This document shows positions 19,935 to 32,214 of a stretch of DNA of 64,000 bases, one piece after another. Where the stretch lies: the NCBI RefSeq assembly GCF_017562075.2, contig NC_054082.1:45529832-45593831 (forward strand). The letters run 5' to 3'. The notes under the pieces were generated by a model. It was given only the letters and a program-made list of their open reading frames with translations. It did no database searches and was not told the DNA's origin. The position numbers and the translations under genes are program-made. Numbering within the stretch: position 1 is the stretch's first letter; every line of letters starts with the position of its first letter. This DNA is from Anopheles merus. Taxonomy: Eukaryota > Arthropoda > Insecta > Diptera > Culicidae.

Positions 19935-20723
19935 AGAGAGGAAAAAATTGGCATCGGAACGGGTACGAACTCATCCGTACTATGTCACAATCACTAAGGG
20001 CGACAAATAGCTACACCTTTTTATTTTATTTCGTTTCGTTTCCCTTCGTTTGCCTTGCTTCGCGCGTTGATGAAAGTTCCCGGAAGTGTTTCAAGAGTAG
20101 TTACATTCCGGTTTCCGGCCTTTTATTTACCGTATGGTAAGGATGAGGAGTGTAGTGAGCTTTCACTGGTGATACCATTGCAAGTGGCTATTCTAGTGCT
20201 AATGCTCGTCAATGGTGTGCTAATGGCACAAAACGGTACTGGCAACATACCTGAAGCTGTTCTAATTTTAATTAACTGCTACAGACCGGAAATTGAGCAT
20301 CGGGTAAGTAAATTTTACTTTTAATCAATCTATTCTCTACTTGGAATTTTCGAGATTTGTGTACTTTTGCTCGTTCATGTTTAAATTTCACGGTAAAAAG
20401 ACATTTTACATGCACCCGGCATAAACCAGCCCCAAGTATTTTATCATTTGAAGCTAAACACTATTGGATTTTAAAACTTCTACAAAGAATGTTCACAAAA
20501 ATGAGATTATCTTGGACATGAGTTACCAGAGAGATTCAATCGTATATGTATGCATGAGTTTCGACCTCCAGATACATCGATAAATAATAAGATAATGCGA
20601 AATTTTAACTTAAATGGATTTCTACTGAGTAGTGGCTTATTATAAGCAACATTAACCATCTGAGCACGAATAGGGTTGATATTACATTGTAATTTTAAAA
20701 TGTAATTTAATCTACTCCTTTCA
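17067..20723. other. CLN3 upstream/intergenic DNA
   Basis: The first few hundred bases upstream of the CLN3 start (17067 upward) should hold its leader and promoter, but I see no clear TATA box. Overlapping plus-strand ORFs at 16984-17770 run antisense to exon 1 and have no domain, so I treat them as chance. 17950-18720 is AT-rich and 18720-20340 is of moderate GC. No gene is recognisable. Confidence 0.45.
19899..19940. repeat. (GA)n microsatellite
   Basis: About 17 GA units followed by GA-rich sequence. GA tracts can bind GAGA-type factors, but nothing here ties this one to a gene. Confidence 0.9.
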
Positions 20724-20815
20724 GAATTCATCTACCTCCGGTCAAAGGTCAGCAGTGACAATAGCATGGCAGCAGAGTTACGTGCAAGGATGCTGGCTGC
20801 CAACCGATAATTTGG
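20724..20815 (+). mobile_element. Short LINE fragment matching the element at 49.2 kb
   Basis: This 90 bp block reads GTCAAAGGTCAGCA, ATAGCATGGCAGC and GATGCTGGCTGCCAAC in the same order as 49216-49280. That place encodes the 'SKVSNDNSMAAKLRATML' region downstream of the reverse transcriptase palm. The fragment is isolated, with no flanking LINE sequence. Confidence 0.75.
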
Positions 20816-21685
20816 GAGATATCTCAGGCTGTAAAGAAATGTTACGCAAACTAATCGTTAACCGCTCCTTTATTCATTCTAATCAACGTTAGAAACGTTA
20901 TGCACCAGTCAACGTAACATAAAAATGCCCCTAAACAATTATTTTTGGCAAGTATCTTGCGTTTAAAATGCAATGAAACTGCCACCGTTGCATTCGATTT
21001 CCAGTTTTGTATGAAACTGGGTAGAAATTATAGATTTCCTTTTTGAATGACCGTGCAATTCTATTTCCTGGCTTATGTACCGTAGCAGAAACTGCTATAC
21101 CAATGTCAGAACTCTCATCATCATCAATATTTGGTTTCATGCCTAGTTTCATTTGGCAATGCTGGTTCACTTTGGCAAATCTGGCTCAAGGTAAACCGAT
21201 ACCAGGCCAAAATTGAAGTTCCTGTTCGGGCGTGCAATTGACCTTAGCCCAAATGCGAGCGATCAAATTGGTATCCTCCAATGAACATCGTATGTAATAT
21301 GACGCTCAGTATGCATTTTTAATGAGGAAATATTGTAACGCAAAAGGATGCATGCCACCCATGCGCACGGCTCAATCAAAAGCTTCTAGCACGGTGCGAA
21401 AGCCACAAGGATTGGCACGGTTCGGCTTTGCTGTGCCGCATTGCCGATGGGAAGTGTATCAAAGGGGTAATCCAATTAGGCATACGTATCCCTTCCGTGA
21501 AGATTTTGTAATTAAGACGATGGCAGTGGAACGGGTTTGGTCCACAGGGATTGCAGGTTGGTTAATTTGTAAGTAGAAAATATTAATATTACTACCACAG
21601 TGTCGGTCGAATATCTGAAAAGGTTGGTAGTTCTTTGCTCAGTAAATATTAAACAAAAAACGCTTGGTTAAATTTACTTTTCTTA

Positions 21686-22037
21686 AGGCTGGGCTATATT
21701 GATCGTACTCGCTAGTGTAATTTCGATTTTCACTAGCGCATCTGGCGGCGGCTGACCGAAGCATTTTGCCAAACAATTTGTAGCCGCTTCAGAAAATATG
21801 TTATTTTTCCATGTTTTTTACTGAAATCGGAGGAGAAAAGTTTTTTAAAACGTAGATACACATGTTTTGCACGCAATGCATCCAGTTTTGCAATCGAAAA
21901 CGATGTAAAAACTACTTAATTTTGAGATCCGGCACGACCATTCCCTCGATGACCAAAAAAGCTTCCAGCAGTCGCCGCCAGATGCGCTAGTGAAAATCAA
22001 AAATACACCACGGGGTACGATCAATGTAGCCCGGCCT
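21686..22037. mobile_element. PIF/Harbinger-like MITE, copy 1 (352 bp)
   Basis: Inverted repeats of about 65 bp begin AGGCTGGGCTA and end TAGCCCGGCCT, with GCGCATCTGGCGGC at their inner edge. TTA sits immediately outside both ends (21683-21685 and 22038-22040). A 3 bp TTA duplication is the rule for PIF/Harbinger elements. There is no transposase, so the copy is non-autonomous. Confidence 0.88.
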
Positions 22038-22040
22038 TTA

Positions 22041-23134
22041 AGGTCGGGCTACATCCCAAACAGCCAGCTCGTACTTTATAGCTGATTTGGGGCTGTTCAA
22101 CGAAAAATCGTTTCGATGTCGTACTTTGTGGCTGATTAAGAGATAGACGGTACTTTGCGGAACTATGGAGCTTTTTAACAGGCACACGGTACTTTTTGGA
22201 ACTTTGCGGCTGATTAGCACTATGTGTAGAGTTCATGGTGGAACTTGAAGGCTTGTTGAGAAAGCGTACCGAACTTGGTGGAACTTTATAGCTTTTTAAT
22301 GCATGACATCGGTACGAGATGGCTCTTGTCAAAGTGTCAAAGACGGACGCCGGCAATAATCTCATTGCTGCTGCACAAGTTAGATTCGTTAATTGAAAAA
22401 TGAATATTGAGTAAAGTGATTATGAATTATCAGTAAATTGTGTAAAATTTTGTGTAATTCATCAATACAAAGCATTTAAAAATATACATATGTGTTTAAA
22501 CGAAACAAATCTTGTTGTTTATTTCACCGATGACGCTTGCTTGAAAATAAAACACAAAGAAAAATAATCCCTGGCATCGTGGCATAAGGAAGCTGCTTAG
22601 GCGCTGTTTTAAAGACCCACATAGAACTTTGATGCTGTTTATCTACTGCAAAAGGCGAATTAGAGCAGCGATCTTTAGCGTGCCAAAATGAGCTGCTTAA
22701 GCAATTCTGGCTATTTGGGATTGATCGTACTCCGTAGTATAATTTTTGTGAACGCGTACGCCATCTAGCGGTGACGGGTGGAAGCTAAATGCTGGCATAA
22801 TTTATCTGTCAAAAAACGTTTTGGGTCGAGGAGGCTATAATTTTACCCAATGAAGGATAGATATTCGAAGATGCGGAGAAATGTTGCTTAGCGCTTTGTA
22901 TGAATGACGATTTGTCCAACAACAACAAATAACGGCCTACTTTGTTGCATTTTATGGACGTTTATCAACATTTCAAACGGCATACAAGTAGCCTGGTCGA
23001 AACTTGATGAGACACCAAGTATGAATAATTTTGACACATAAATTATACCGACATCTAGCTTGCGCTGGTCGGCGCCAGATGCGCTGGTGAAAATAAAAAT
23101 TACACTCAGGAGTACGATCAATGTAGTCCGGCCT
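22041..23134. mobile_element. PIF/Harbinger-like MITE, copy 2, split by an insertion
   Basis: It starts AGGTCGGGCTACAT directly after the TTA that closes copy 1, and ends GTCCGGCCT followed by TTA at 23135-23137. The left inverted repeat stops after 14 bp at 22054 and resumes at 22720 with ATTGATCGTAC, with a foreign 665 bp segment between. Without the insert it is about 427 bp and clearly the same family as copy 1. Confidence 0.85.
22055..22719. mobile_element. Inverted-repeat element nested inside MITE copy 2
   Basis: It begins CCCAAACAGCCAG and ends CTGGCTATTTGGG, a 13 bp inverted repeat with one mismatch. AT is present on both sides and occurs once in the uninterrupted MITE consensus, so the apparent target duplication is 2 bp. 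The left third (22067-22310) is built from repeats of GTACTTT and GCTGATT / GGAACTTT phrases about 50 bp apart. No transposase is seen and the family is not recognised. Confidence 0.75.
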
Positions 23135-23137
23135 TTA

Positions 23138-24602
<1,465 letters not shown>

Positions 24603-24751
24603 GCGCGCCTTTGCGTTGACTTTTTTTCATCGCACGGGGAACATTTTTCTTTTCCGTACACACGGTTGCTGGTTCTTTCTTTTTGTATTCCCGTTCCAAC
24701 AAACATTCATAATACACGCGAATTGTACGAAATTACTTAAGCTAGTGTAGA

Positions 24752-24757
24752 TTTATT
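24752..24757 (-). terminator. SmD2 poly(A) signal
   Basis: AATAAA on the minus strand, about 27 bp beyond the SmD2 stop codon, in the short convergent gap with the proteasome gene. Confidence 0.65.
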
Positions 24758-24783
24758 TGGGTTTGCGCGCGTAAACTCTGGGT

Positions 24784-25214
24784 TCACTTGCCGGCCGCTG
24801 TTGCTTGTGGGTTGCGCAGGACAAGAATCACCGAATCGCCCCGGAGAAACATCTTCGAGATGAACCGGTCCTTGTTGACGGGCTTCACCTTCTTCTTGCC
24901 CTTGCCGGTGCGCGGGATTTCCGTCCACATTTCCTTCACGTTTTCCAGCACCATGTTGCAGTGGCGATCAAACGCTTTCACGCGCCCCAGCAGCTTTTTG
25001 TTGTTGCGGCAGTTTATCAGTACCTGCGTGTTGTTTTTCACCGACTGCGTTAGCACGGACAGTGGGCCGGTATTGAACTCTTCCTCCTCCTGGCGCGCCA
25101 GCTCCTCGGGAGTAAGCTCGGATTTCGGTTTCGCAAGCGCCCTAAAAGAAACCGAAGCGGTTCAGTTATTCCAAAAAAACAAATTCAGCACATTTGTAGC
25201 GAAACAACTTACAT
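24784..25214 (-). CDS. SmD2: Small nuclear ribonucleoprotein Sm D2, start codon split by an intron
   Basis: A core Sm protein of the spliceosomal U1, U2, U4 and U5 snRNPs; it forms the heptameric ring around the Sm site of snRNA. Exons are 25213-25214 (the bases AT) and 24784-25141, joined by a 71 bp GT-AG intron (donor GTAAGTT, acceptor TTTTAG). The joined product starts MALAKPKSELTPEE and is 119 residues, against 118 in human. Sm1 (NCRNNKKLLGRVKAFDRHCN) and Sm2 (FLRGDSVILVLRN) motifs are intact, as are the GKGKKK loop and the EEEEFNTGPL extension characteristic of D2. The next in-frame ATG after the intron lies inside the Sm fold, so the split start is needed for the conserved N-terminus. 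A run of G and K residues ends the protein. Confidence 0.95.
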
Positions 25215-25722
25215 TTAAAGAAATTGAATGAATATATTTCTGCCTAAAGCGTGATGCGGCGCTGATGGGTTTTTTTTGTGTGTTTGACATTTTGCACGGC
25301 GTCTAGCCGCCTTTACATGATTTTCGACCGCCTTTTTGGATTTGGCCGCCTCAAATTTTCTTGTTTGACAGTTTTTGGAACATATCCACAAATAGACATT
25401 CTTTACTGATCGCGCGCTACTTTTTTGTCATCCACTGTCATTGGGATTGCATAGGTTTCCTTAATTTCCTAAAAAAAAACTCGCAGAAAAAATAAACCCT
25501 GGCTTTTTAGTGAAGAAAAGTATAATTTTAATGCTTTATTTGAAGTCATTTCAACGTTTTCTTTCCTTCGAATGTGATTATGTTCTCCTTAAAACAAAAA
25601 TTGTAATGGTTTAGAAAATTAAAAAAGTGTACATTTCCAACAAAACACGCAAACCTCTCTCGGACTAGAATTTGTGTAACCTATTTCCCGCTGCTCCTGC
25701 TCCTTCCTGTCCCACATGCTAA
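25215..25722. other. Spacer between SmD2 and PDZ gene A
   Basis: This holds the SmD2 leader and promoter and the 3' UTR of PDZ gene A; both genes are on the minus strand. AATAAA on minus at 25535-25540 is a candidate poly(A) signal for gene A. Two TAGCCGCCTTT / GACCGCCTTTT phrases near 25305 and 25328 form a short direct repeat. No coding exon is visible. Confidence 0.5.
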
Positions 25723-28700
25723 TCAAACGCGCGTAAGATATCCATGCTTGTAAAATGGCAGCGATTCCATGTTGGTGAGCTGTTTGATCTTGGACCGTTC
25801 CAGCGCTACGCTCGGCACCAAATGGCAGTTGGATCGCCTAAAACAGAAAAGCACATCAGCAAGCATTCGACGCAATAGAGGTAGGCGATACACTTACTTA
25901 TGGATTGGCTTCTCCTGTTGACTCCATGGCCAGGATTTCTGTAGTTTAATTACACGCTCTAGCTTTTCGATCCTCGATCGCTCCTCTTCGCTGATTTCAG
26001 GTTCCTCGATAGTGTTCTCGTCGTCTTCGACTTCATCGGCTCTCGCCGGTATCGTCTCAAGAACCTCCGACTCATCGAACAAACTCTCCAGCGTAATGGC
26101 ATATGCTTCCTCATCCTTAGCTTCATCGCCTTCACTGTCGTCCTGCGCCGCATCTCTCTCTCCGGATGACTCTGTACCGTTGACAAACCCGTCCATTTCC
26201 TCGGTCGCTTGGACGGTCGTTGCACGCAAAGCCTCCGGTAGCTGACGCTGTACCTCGGGCGGAGCGAACTTGGACAGAGTTTGGGTGAGAAAGCTCAGCG
26301 TCGCCTGTATCTGCATCGGTATAACGCTGATCTCGTTCAGCTGCTGCTGCATTTGGCGCAACTGCTGCTCGACCGCCAGCACACTGAGGCTGTCGCAGGA
26401 TTCACAGGACAGCGAGCGGTGATCATGCCCCGACAACGACGTTGACGACGCCGTCGAATCGAAGCTGGAACGGCGGCTATCGCAAGGGACTGGCAGGGGA
26501 TACAAAAAATAGAACCCGGTAAGTGAGACCACAAATCCCCTCCCTCCACATTTCGAACGAAAAGGTCGGTACGAAAAAAAGAGAACGATTTTATTCAACA
26601 TCAGAACAAATCGGAGGTGTTAAGTACACTGATCAAAGCGGAACAAACGAGTTTAACAAAACAAAAAAAATCGGTTCAGGTTTTAATACACTCCCTATAT
26701 GCGCGTGCCCTATTTGCTGGAAAATACGAGATAGAAGTTTGTTATTTACGCCTAACAGTAAACCATGTGTGTGCCACTGTGCGTGCGTAGGAAGGGGGAG
26801 TTGGCGAACCATTCATGCATCCCTTAAGCCTCGACGCTAGCTTCCTCCGGGATCGGATCTTCGGCCGGTTCGGCAGCGGCCGGACCCGTCAGCTCCGAGA
26901 CGGACCCATCCTCGGACGTTTCGCTGTCCAGGCGGGTTCGCGGTGCTGCCTTTGCCTTCTTGGCCTTGCTCTTCTTCTTTTTCTGCTTCGGCTTCGGGGC
27001 CGGCTTTGGTTCCTCCTCATCCTCCTCGCCCTCTCGCCGGGAGCCAGTGGGAAGGGAAAGCATCATCCGTTCGATGTGTTTCTGGCGCTCCTCCGGCTTG
27101 GTGCGCGTCTCCGTCAGCAACCGGCGGATGTTGGCGATCAGCTGCTGGTGCGGCGCATCCTTGCCGTATAGATCCGGTGGAATCGGGGGCGGTGGCTGCT
27201 GCCATACGATCGGATGCCATACCTTGCGCTCCGGGGGTTGCGTCCAATTTTCTGTTGTCCGCGGGCAACCAAAAACGACAGGTGCGTAACGGCAACCGGG
27301 CCGAAAACGAGGGGAAAAGTAGTACAGAGTTAGTGGGCCCCGTCCGTCGGCCCCGGGTTTTGGGGAAAGGCCCGGGGCTAACTGGACCGCGCTTTTGGAC
27401 AATTTATGGGGAAATGGGTGGGGAGGGCCAAGCCATTAGCACATACCACGTTCGTCGTTTTTGGGTTGGGGAGCGGGTTTGTTAGTGACATCCGCCGCCG
27501 GCTCCTGCTCATTACCTGCGAACTTAACTTCGCTCGTTTCCTTCGGCTGGCCCTGCTCTTCCGCCTTGCGGTTGTTCTCGTCGTCTCTGGAAGTGGCAAA
27601 ACAAACAAAAAATCGGAGAAAAATGGAGAAACGTCTGGCGGTAATGCGCTCGATTTCGCTTGGTGGAAATGTCTAGGCATGCATTATTGTGGTAATTACA
27701 GAACGCTCACAGTGAAACAGCTGCACAATTCGTTTAACGATTGTTGGATGTAATTTTCTACAACGCAATACTCCGCAATAAGCCGCACCATGCGCCTCCA
27801 TCTCTGACGTACACAAAACCCCTCTCAAAGACCGTGTTAATGTTTGGCCACAAATTGGGATCAAAATAGATATCCACATGAAGCAAAATACATTACTAAA
27901 ATGAATGCGCACAGACGTGCCACCAGGGGAGGAGGAGGTGGCAGATTGGGTGATGGGCAACGGAAACCTACCTCACTTCGATAAGGCGTTTGCGCGATAG
28001 CCAGCCACCGCATCATGCACGTCCCCAAACGCACTTGGTCGCGGCTTGGCCGAACGACGCGATACGAAAGCAAAAATGCTATTTCTGGTTCAACGGATCT
28101 ATACAATCCGCCACCTCAACACCCCTCGCCGATCGCGGATAACGATATTTTGAAGTTCGCTTATATCATTGTTCGGTTTTCCCTGCCAGCTGCGGCGAAA
28201 GTCCCCAAGCTGCCCCAGTTCAAAGATACGGTGACATGCATCAATTTCCTTTGCGGCCCAAACAGGTGACACGTGACGTCACACGTGCGTGAGCTGTGGC
28301 TGCTTCAATACCTGTTGATGTTTGAATATCGTCAGGTTCATTGATCGAATTCCGAAGCAGGTACGCGGCCTCGGCCAAGGATTGTTGTGATAGCAAATGA
28401 TTTTTTTTTGTGAAATTATTTGTAAACGACCATCTTGCGGACGAAGATCGATCGACGATCGGTCTTTGTTGAGGGAAATTGTTCACTCTTTACTTTTAAC
28501 GCAAATCACCAGTTTCTAAGAACACAGTATCGTATAAACATGAAAAGAACCTTTTGACTCGTCGCTGCTCTTATTCTATACCGTCCTTCAGCAAACTAGG
28601 GCACACAAGGGAAGCAAATTGCGCCATGCCATCTCTGAATTGGGCGCGAGAACCGAGAACTGCCGTACGGGCAGTTAGGGAATCAACTACAGCCGTTTCC

Positions 28701-30683
28701 TTCTCCTCTGTCTCAGGCAATCGAGATTTTCACGAAAAATGTCCGGTTATTTTTATCAGCAAAATAATCACTCTTCACTCACGGGGACACTCGCGCTTCT
28801 ACACTACGCGACACCGGGGCGATGTGTCTTGCTATTGACGAACGAACCCCGTACCCCGTAGCTCGGGTGTTGTGGTTCCTTTCCCACAGCCCGGCGCACG
28901 ACCACTTCCTCTGTGCACATGTAAGAACAACACGGACGGACAAGCAACAACAACAACAACAAACACAGGATCACAAAAAGGGACAACGTGCGTAATGTAC
29001 GGGGGTGCGCTTACTTTGCTACGATCATCTGCAGCTGTTCGCCGGCCTGCTTGATGACGGATTGGGCCGTGGCGAGCCGCATGGCCGATGCGTCGGCCCC
29101 GTTGATCTTCAGGATCTGGTCGCCCAGCTGGAGGCCCGCCTTCTGGGCCGGGCTGCCCTCGGACACCTGGTTCGGGATGAGAAAGCGTTCCCGGATTACT
29201 CGCACCGACAGGTCCTCCGTGTCGAATGGGATAATGTTTCGCTTGAACTTGGGTCGTTTGTAGTAGTCGGGCGCGTCGTCCCGTTTCGCGTCCGTTCCAT
29301 CGCTGCCCAGTGGCTGCTGATCACCACCTTCCGGTGCAACCTTCGGCTCGTCCAGTGCCATCGCGCTCTGCTACTTGCGGGCTCGAGTCGTGCGGCTTTC
29401 AATCTAGCTTTCCTCTTGCAAATAAAATCGTATCCGTACTGCAACGATTTCTGCAACGGTTTGCGCTCCTTCAGCTGGGACAATCCACGTAACACTGCGC
29501 CCAGTGGGACAGCAGCATGGTTCGGTCCCGGGGTTCGCAACCCTGCACGATTTTTCTCGATAAAGCAAACGGGAGGGTTTTTGATTGTGAGCGTGTGCTT
29601 GTGGGGTGATTTTACGGCGTTCTTTAAGTGATGTTTGTTGCGCCCCTGTGTTCCCGGTGTATTATTGTATACGGTTTTGAAATTATGTTATCCTCGTCTA
29701 CACGCTTATATGCCAGCGGGTATATAAATAATGTCATTGTCTTTGTATTGCCACCCCCGGGCAGTATGTAAAACTTCTGTGAAGAGGCGAGGGGGGGGGG
29801 GGGGGTTCGTGACGGTAGATCGACAACGTGATGAGCAGCAGTGGATCATCTTTCATGAGTTTGTTTTGCATGTCAATGTAAGTCGGTGGTGACGTCGAAA
29901 ATTGTTTCGAAACGCTTTTCATAAGAACAAAAATCACACCAGCCACAATCTCTTTGACTGTCTCTCTTTCTCTCAGTACATTGTGGTTGCGGTTGGTCAG
30001 CTGCGCATGGGCCGACAAAAACTCTCCGCTCGTCTGGTGCGCGCGTGTGCGCATGGCATGCATTTTCCACCTTCCAAGCTGGCGACACCGCGCGCTCAAT
30101 TCAACTGTTCGAATGCTAGGTTATGTTTATCGCCGGAACATCGCCGGTGTATGTCGTGAGACGTGGCCACCGACAAATGTTGCGTACCGTACTCGTTTGT
30201 ACTGCTGACACCGGCCGGGCCATGCACCAACGCGCCAGATCACCGATGATCGAGTTCAGCGTACGCAGTGTTGCGGCAGCATCGATTCAGTGGCAGTCGG
30301 GATCTATTTTTGTTCACGGAGTACGCACTCCCCGTCGCCGCCGCGAGCTCCTACTCCTCCATCAGTCCTCGCTCCGCACGGTGGTGTCACGGTGTTCATC
30401 AGCAGCTAAGAACGGGCTTTCGAAACAATGGAACGATCTTCCGACTATCCGACAAGGGCGTTTGTTGTTATTCGCCTGGAGTGTTGCGCGCTCCAACGAC
30501 CAACTAGCCAAGTTCACGACGAAATTAACTCACCTGAAACACGGTGATGGGCATCTCGAAGTCAGCGCCACCGGTGATGCGGAATCCGAGCGGATTGTCA
30601 CCGTTCTCGCTTGCCGCCGGGCCATCCCGCGACGACACGGTCAGCACTGGAATATTGCGCTTTTCAATCACAAATTCGGGCAT
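25723..30683 (-). CDS. PDZ gene A: PDZ protein of the ALP/Zasp type, alternatively terminated
   Basis: Coding exons: A1 30534-30683, A2 29015-29166, A3 27447-27586, then A5 25898-26489 plus A6 25723-25837 (382 residues), or A4 26824-27251 instead (289 residues). Phases join at every GT-AG junction. A1 and A2 form one PDZ domain: carboxylate loop NPLGFRITGG, then AQKAGLQLGDQILKING, helix 2 in TAQSVIKQAGEQL. A3 is a short acidic/polar linker. A5 has a helical stretch (EQQLRQMQQQLNE, IPMQIQATLSFLTQTL), a long acidic region and SWPWSQQEKPIHK. A6 carries SNCHLVPSVALE and ends YLTRV, itself a possible class I PDZ ligand. The loop motif and size resemble the ALP/Enigma/Zasp group of Z-disc scaffolds, but no LIM domain is present. 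Function is inferred and the exact orthologue is not identified. Confidence 0.85.
26824..27251 (-). CDS. PDZ gene A alternative terminal exon A4
   Basis: An alternative last exon, entered in phase 1 exactly like exon A5, so A3 can join either. It encodes about 142 residues: ENWTQPPERKVWHPIVWQ, a proline run, a helical basic segment (IRRLLTETRTKPEERQKHIE), then an acidic patch, a lysine-rich stretch (KPKQKKKKSKAKKAKA) and an acidic, alanine-rich tail ending in TAA at 26824. The lysine tract could act as a nuclear or phosphoinositide-binding signal; that is inference. The open frame, acceptor and phase make it a convincing exon. Confidence 0.8.
29015..29361 (-). CDS. PDZ gene A possible alternative first exon (extended A2)
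   Basis: The frame of exon A2 stays open upstream of its acceptor to an ATG at 29361, adding about 65 residues that look protein-like: polar N-terminus, DYYKRPKFKRN, then IPFDTEDLSVRVIRERFL. A transcript starting here would lack the NPLGFRITGG loop and carry only the second half of the PDZ fold. The acceptor inside it (29167-29168, tract CTTTCTCATCCCGAACCAG) restores the full PDZ when A1 is used. I cannot tell whether the long form is expressed. Confidence 0.5.
29791..29805. repeat. Poly-G run (15 bp)
   Basis: Fifteen consecutive G within the A1-A2 intron of PDZ gene A. Homopolymers of this length are prone to assembly error. Confidence 0.9.
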
Positions 30684-31499
30684 GGTCACGATCAAATGAT
30701 GTAATAGGCCGCGCGATGAGCGAAGGATGATTTTCCGTTCAATTGGTCAATGCCAGGTCAGGACAGGGCGTGTCGATCGTCGTCCTAATGCAAAGCTGCG
30801 ATGATGATTACGTATTCGTGGCCTACTTTCACCCACAGATACACACACACAAACACGCGCGTAGATTCGACAACCTATCACTAATAAAATACTATTGTCG
30901 TCTATCGGTGGTCTATGTTGCTCCTTTGAATTACGCGAGTCTACGCTGGAAGGAACTTACTTTCCCGTCATTTGCTATCGAGCACACTGCACCCCTGACT
31001 ATAGAGCTTGCACGATGCACTTGGATCAATATTCTATCGCTCAATAGCTATCGATAAATCACCGTTTCGCTGCACGTATGCAGTAGTAGTTGCGCACCGG
31101 TTGGGCACCACCAGTCTAATCTATCTGCGGTGTGGATAATTTTAGTGAGGCAGACTCCTTCTCCCTCGCTGCACACGAAGCATTGGGAATGCACTGCTCG
31201 GGTCGTTGTCGGCCGCGAGTGGAAGAATCTCGGGATGCGTCGTTTGGTGTTTGACTTGTCTTGGGTGGAATGCACTAGAAGTCTTTTGTCTAGATGTCTA
31301 ATACACGACGAATGTGCATCACCGATGCTATGCATGTATGTTGGTATGTGTGCTTTATTGACAATTGTAGATTGTAAGTCAGTTCGTGCAGTAATTTAGA
31401 TCATTCAAGTATCTTTGCAACAGAGCATTTTGGGAAATGCAACTTGAGTAGCTCACTGCCTCTTGAATATAAGTAAGTTTTCAATTATCGCCGTATATC
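30684..31499. other. Upstream region of PDZ gene A
   Basis: It contains the leader and promoter of gene A on the minus strand. No second coding exon or clear core promoter element is recognisable. A mirror-like 'ATAGCTATCGAT' palindromic patch occurs near 31045. Confidence 0.4.
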
Positions 31500-31692
31500 A
31501 TCTTCTTATTATTGGTGTAATGACTCCTACGTGGTCCTGCCAGCTTATACCAGATTTCGAGACATATTGTAGGCAGTAATACGCAGCTGGATAGTAGGTC
31601 CTTGCTACGGGGGACGGTCCATACGAGGCTTAACCGCACGACGGGCATGTTGCTAAGTCGTGCTAATTAACAACTCTACCACGGAACCACTG
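31500..31692 (-). mobile_element. SINE200-like SINE, type-2 tail
   Basis: On the minus strand the tRNA-like head with ACATGCCCGTCG and a degenerate B box is followed by GACTATC-like sequence, CTTGCTACG on the plus strand, and the TCTCGAAA / ACGTAGGAG tail seen in the 53.2 kb copy. Identity is moderate, indicating an old copy. Confidence 0.75.
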
Positions 31693-32059
31693 TATATATC
31701 CATGACAAATTGACTATATCCTCAAAATCACATGAAACAGTTTTTATGATTGTGATACACCGATATTATTTTGCGTTATTATTTTTTTCGTTTTCTATTC
31801 AATGGTTGCTAAACTCAACCCGCTGATGGCTCAACATACATTAGTGTGTAAACAACGATACAAATATCTTACAAATGATTGCATAAAATGCTTACATTCG
31901 ATCCCCATTTCATTTCATTTATTTAATCCAATATCCGCTATCAAGGCTAAATGAAACAGACTTAAAACTAATTAAACGCTAACAAATAAACAAAATAATT
32001 CATGAAAAACTAAGACTAACTCAACTAGTCTTTGGCCTAACCAAGCAAAAAAATAAAAG

Positions 32060-32200
32060 GGAAAAAACATAGGTAGAGCGTAGAGAATATAATGAATGAT
32101 AATTTAATGAAATGAATGAAATATAATGAATATAATGAATGATTATATAATGAATATAATGATATAAAATTAATGAAAAAAGAGAGTAAATGAAAACTAA
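32060..32200. repeat. ATAATGAAT low-complexity tract
   Basis: Roughly 10 bp AT-rich units (variants of AATATAATGAATG) repeat head to tail. The tract abuts the LINE fragment that follows. Confidence 0.8.
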
Positions 32201-32214
32201 GAAGAATAATTAAA

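Noticed and set aside
22021..22365. 114-codon minus-strand ORF
   Set aside because: Lies in the 50 bp internal repeats of the nested element; the repetitive NQPQST peptide is a by-product.
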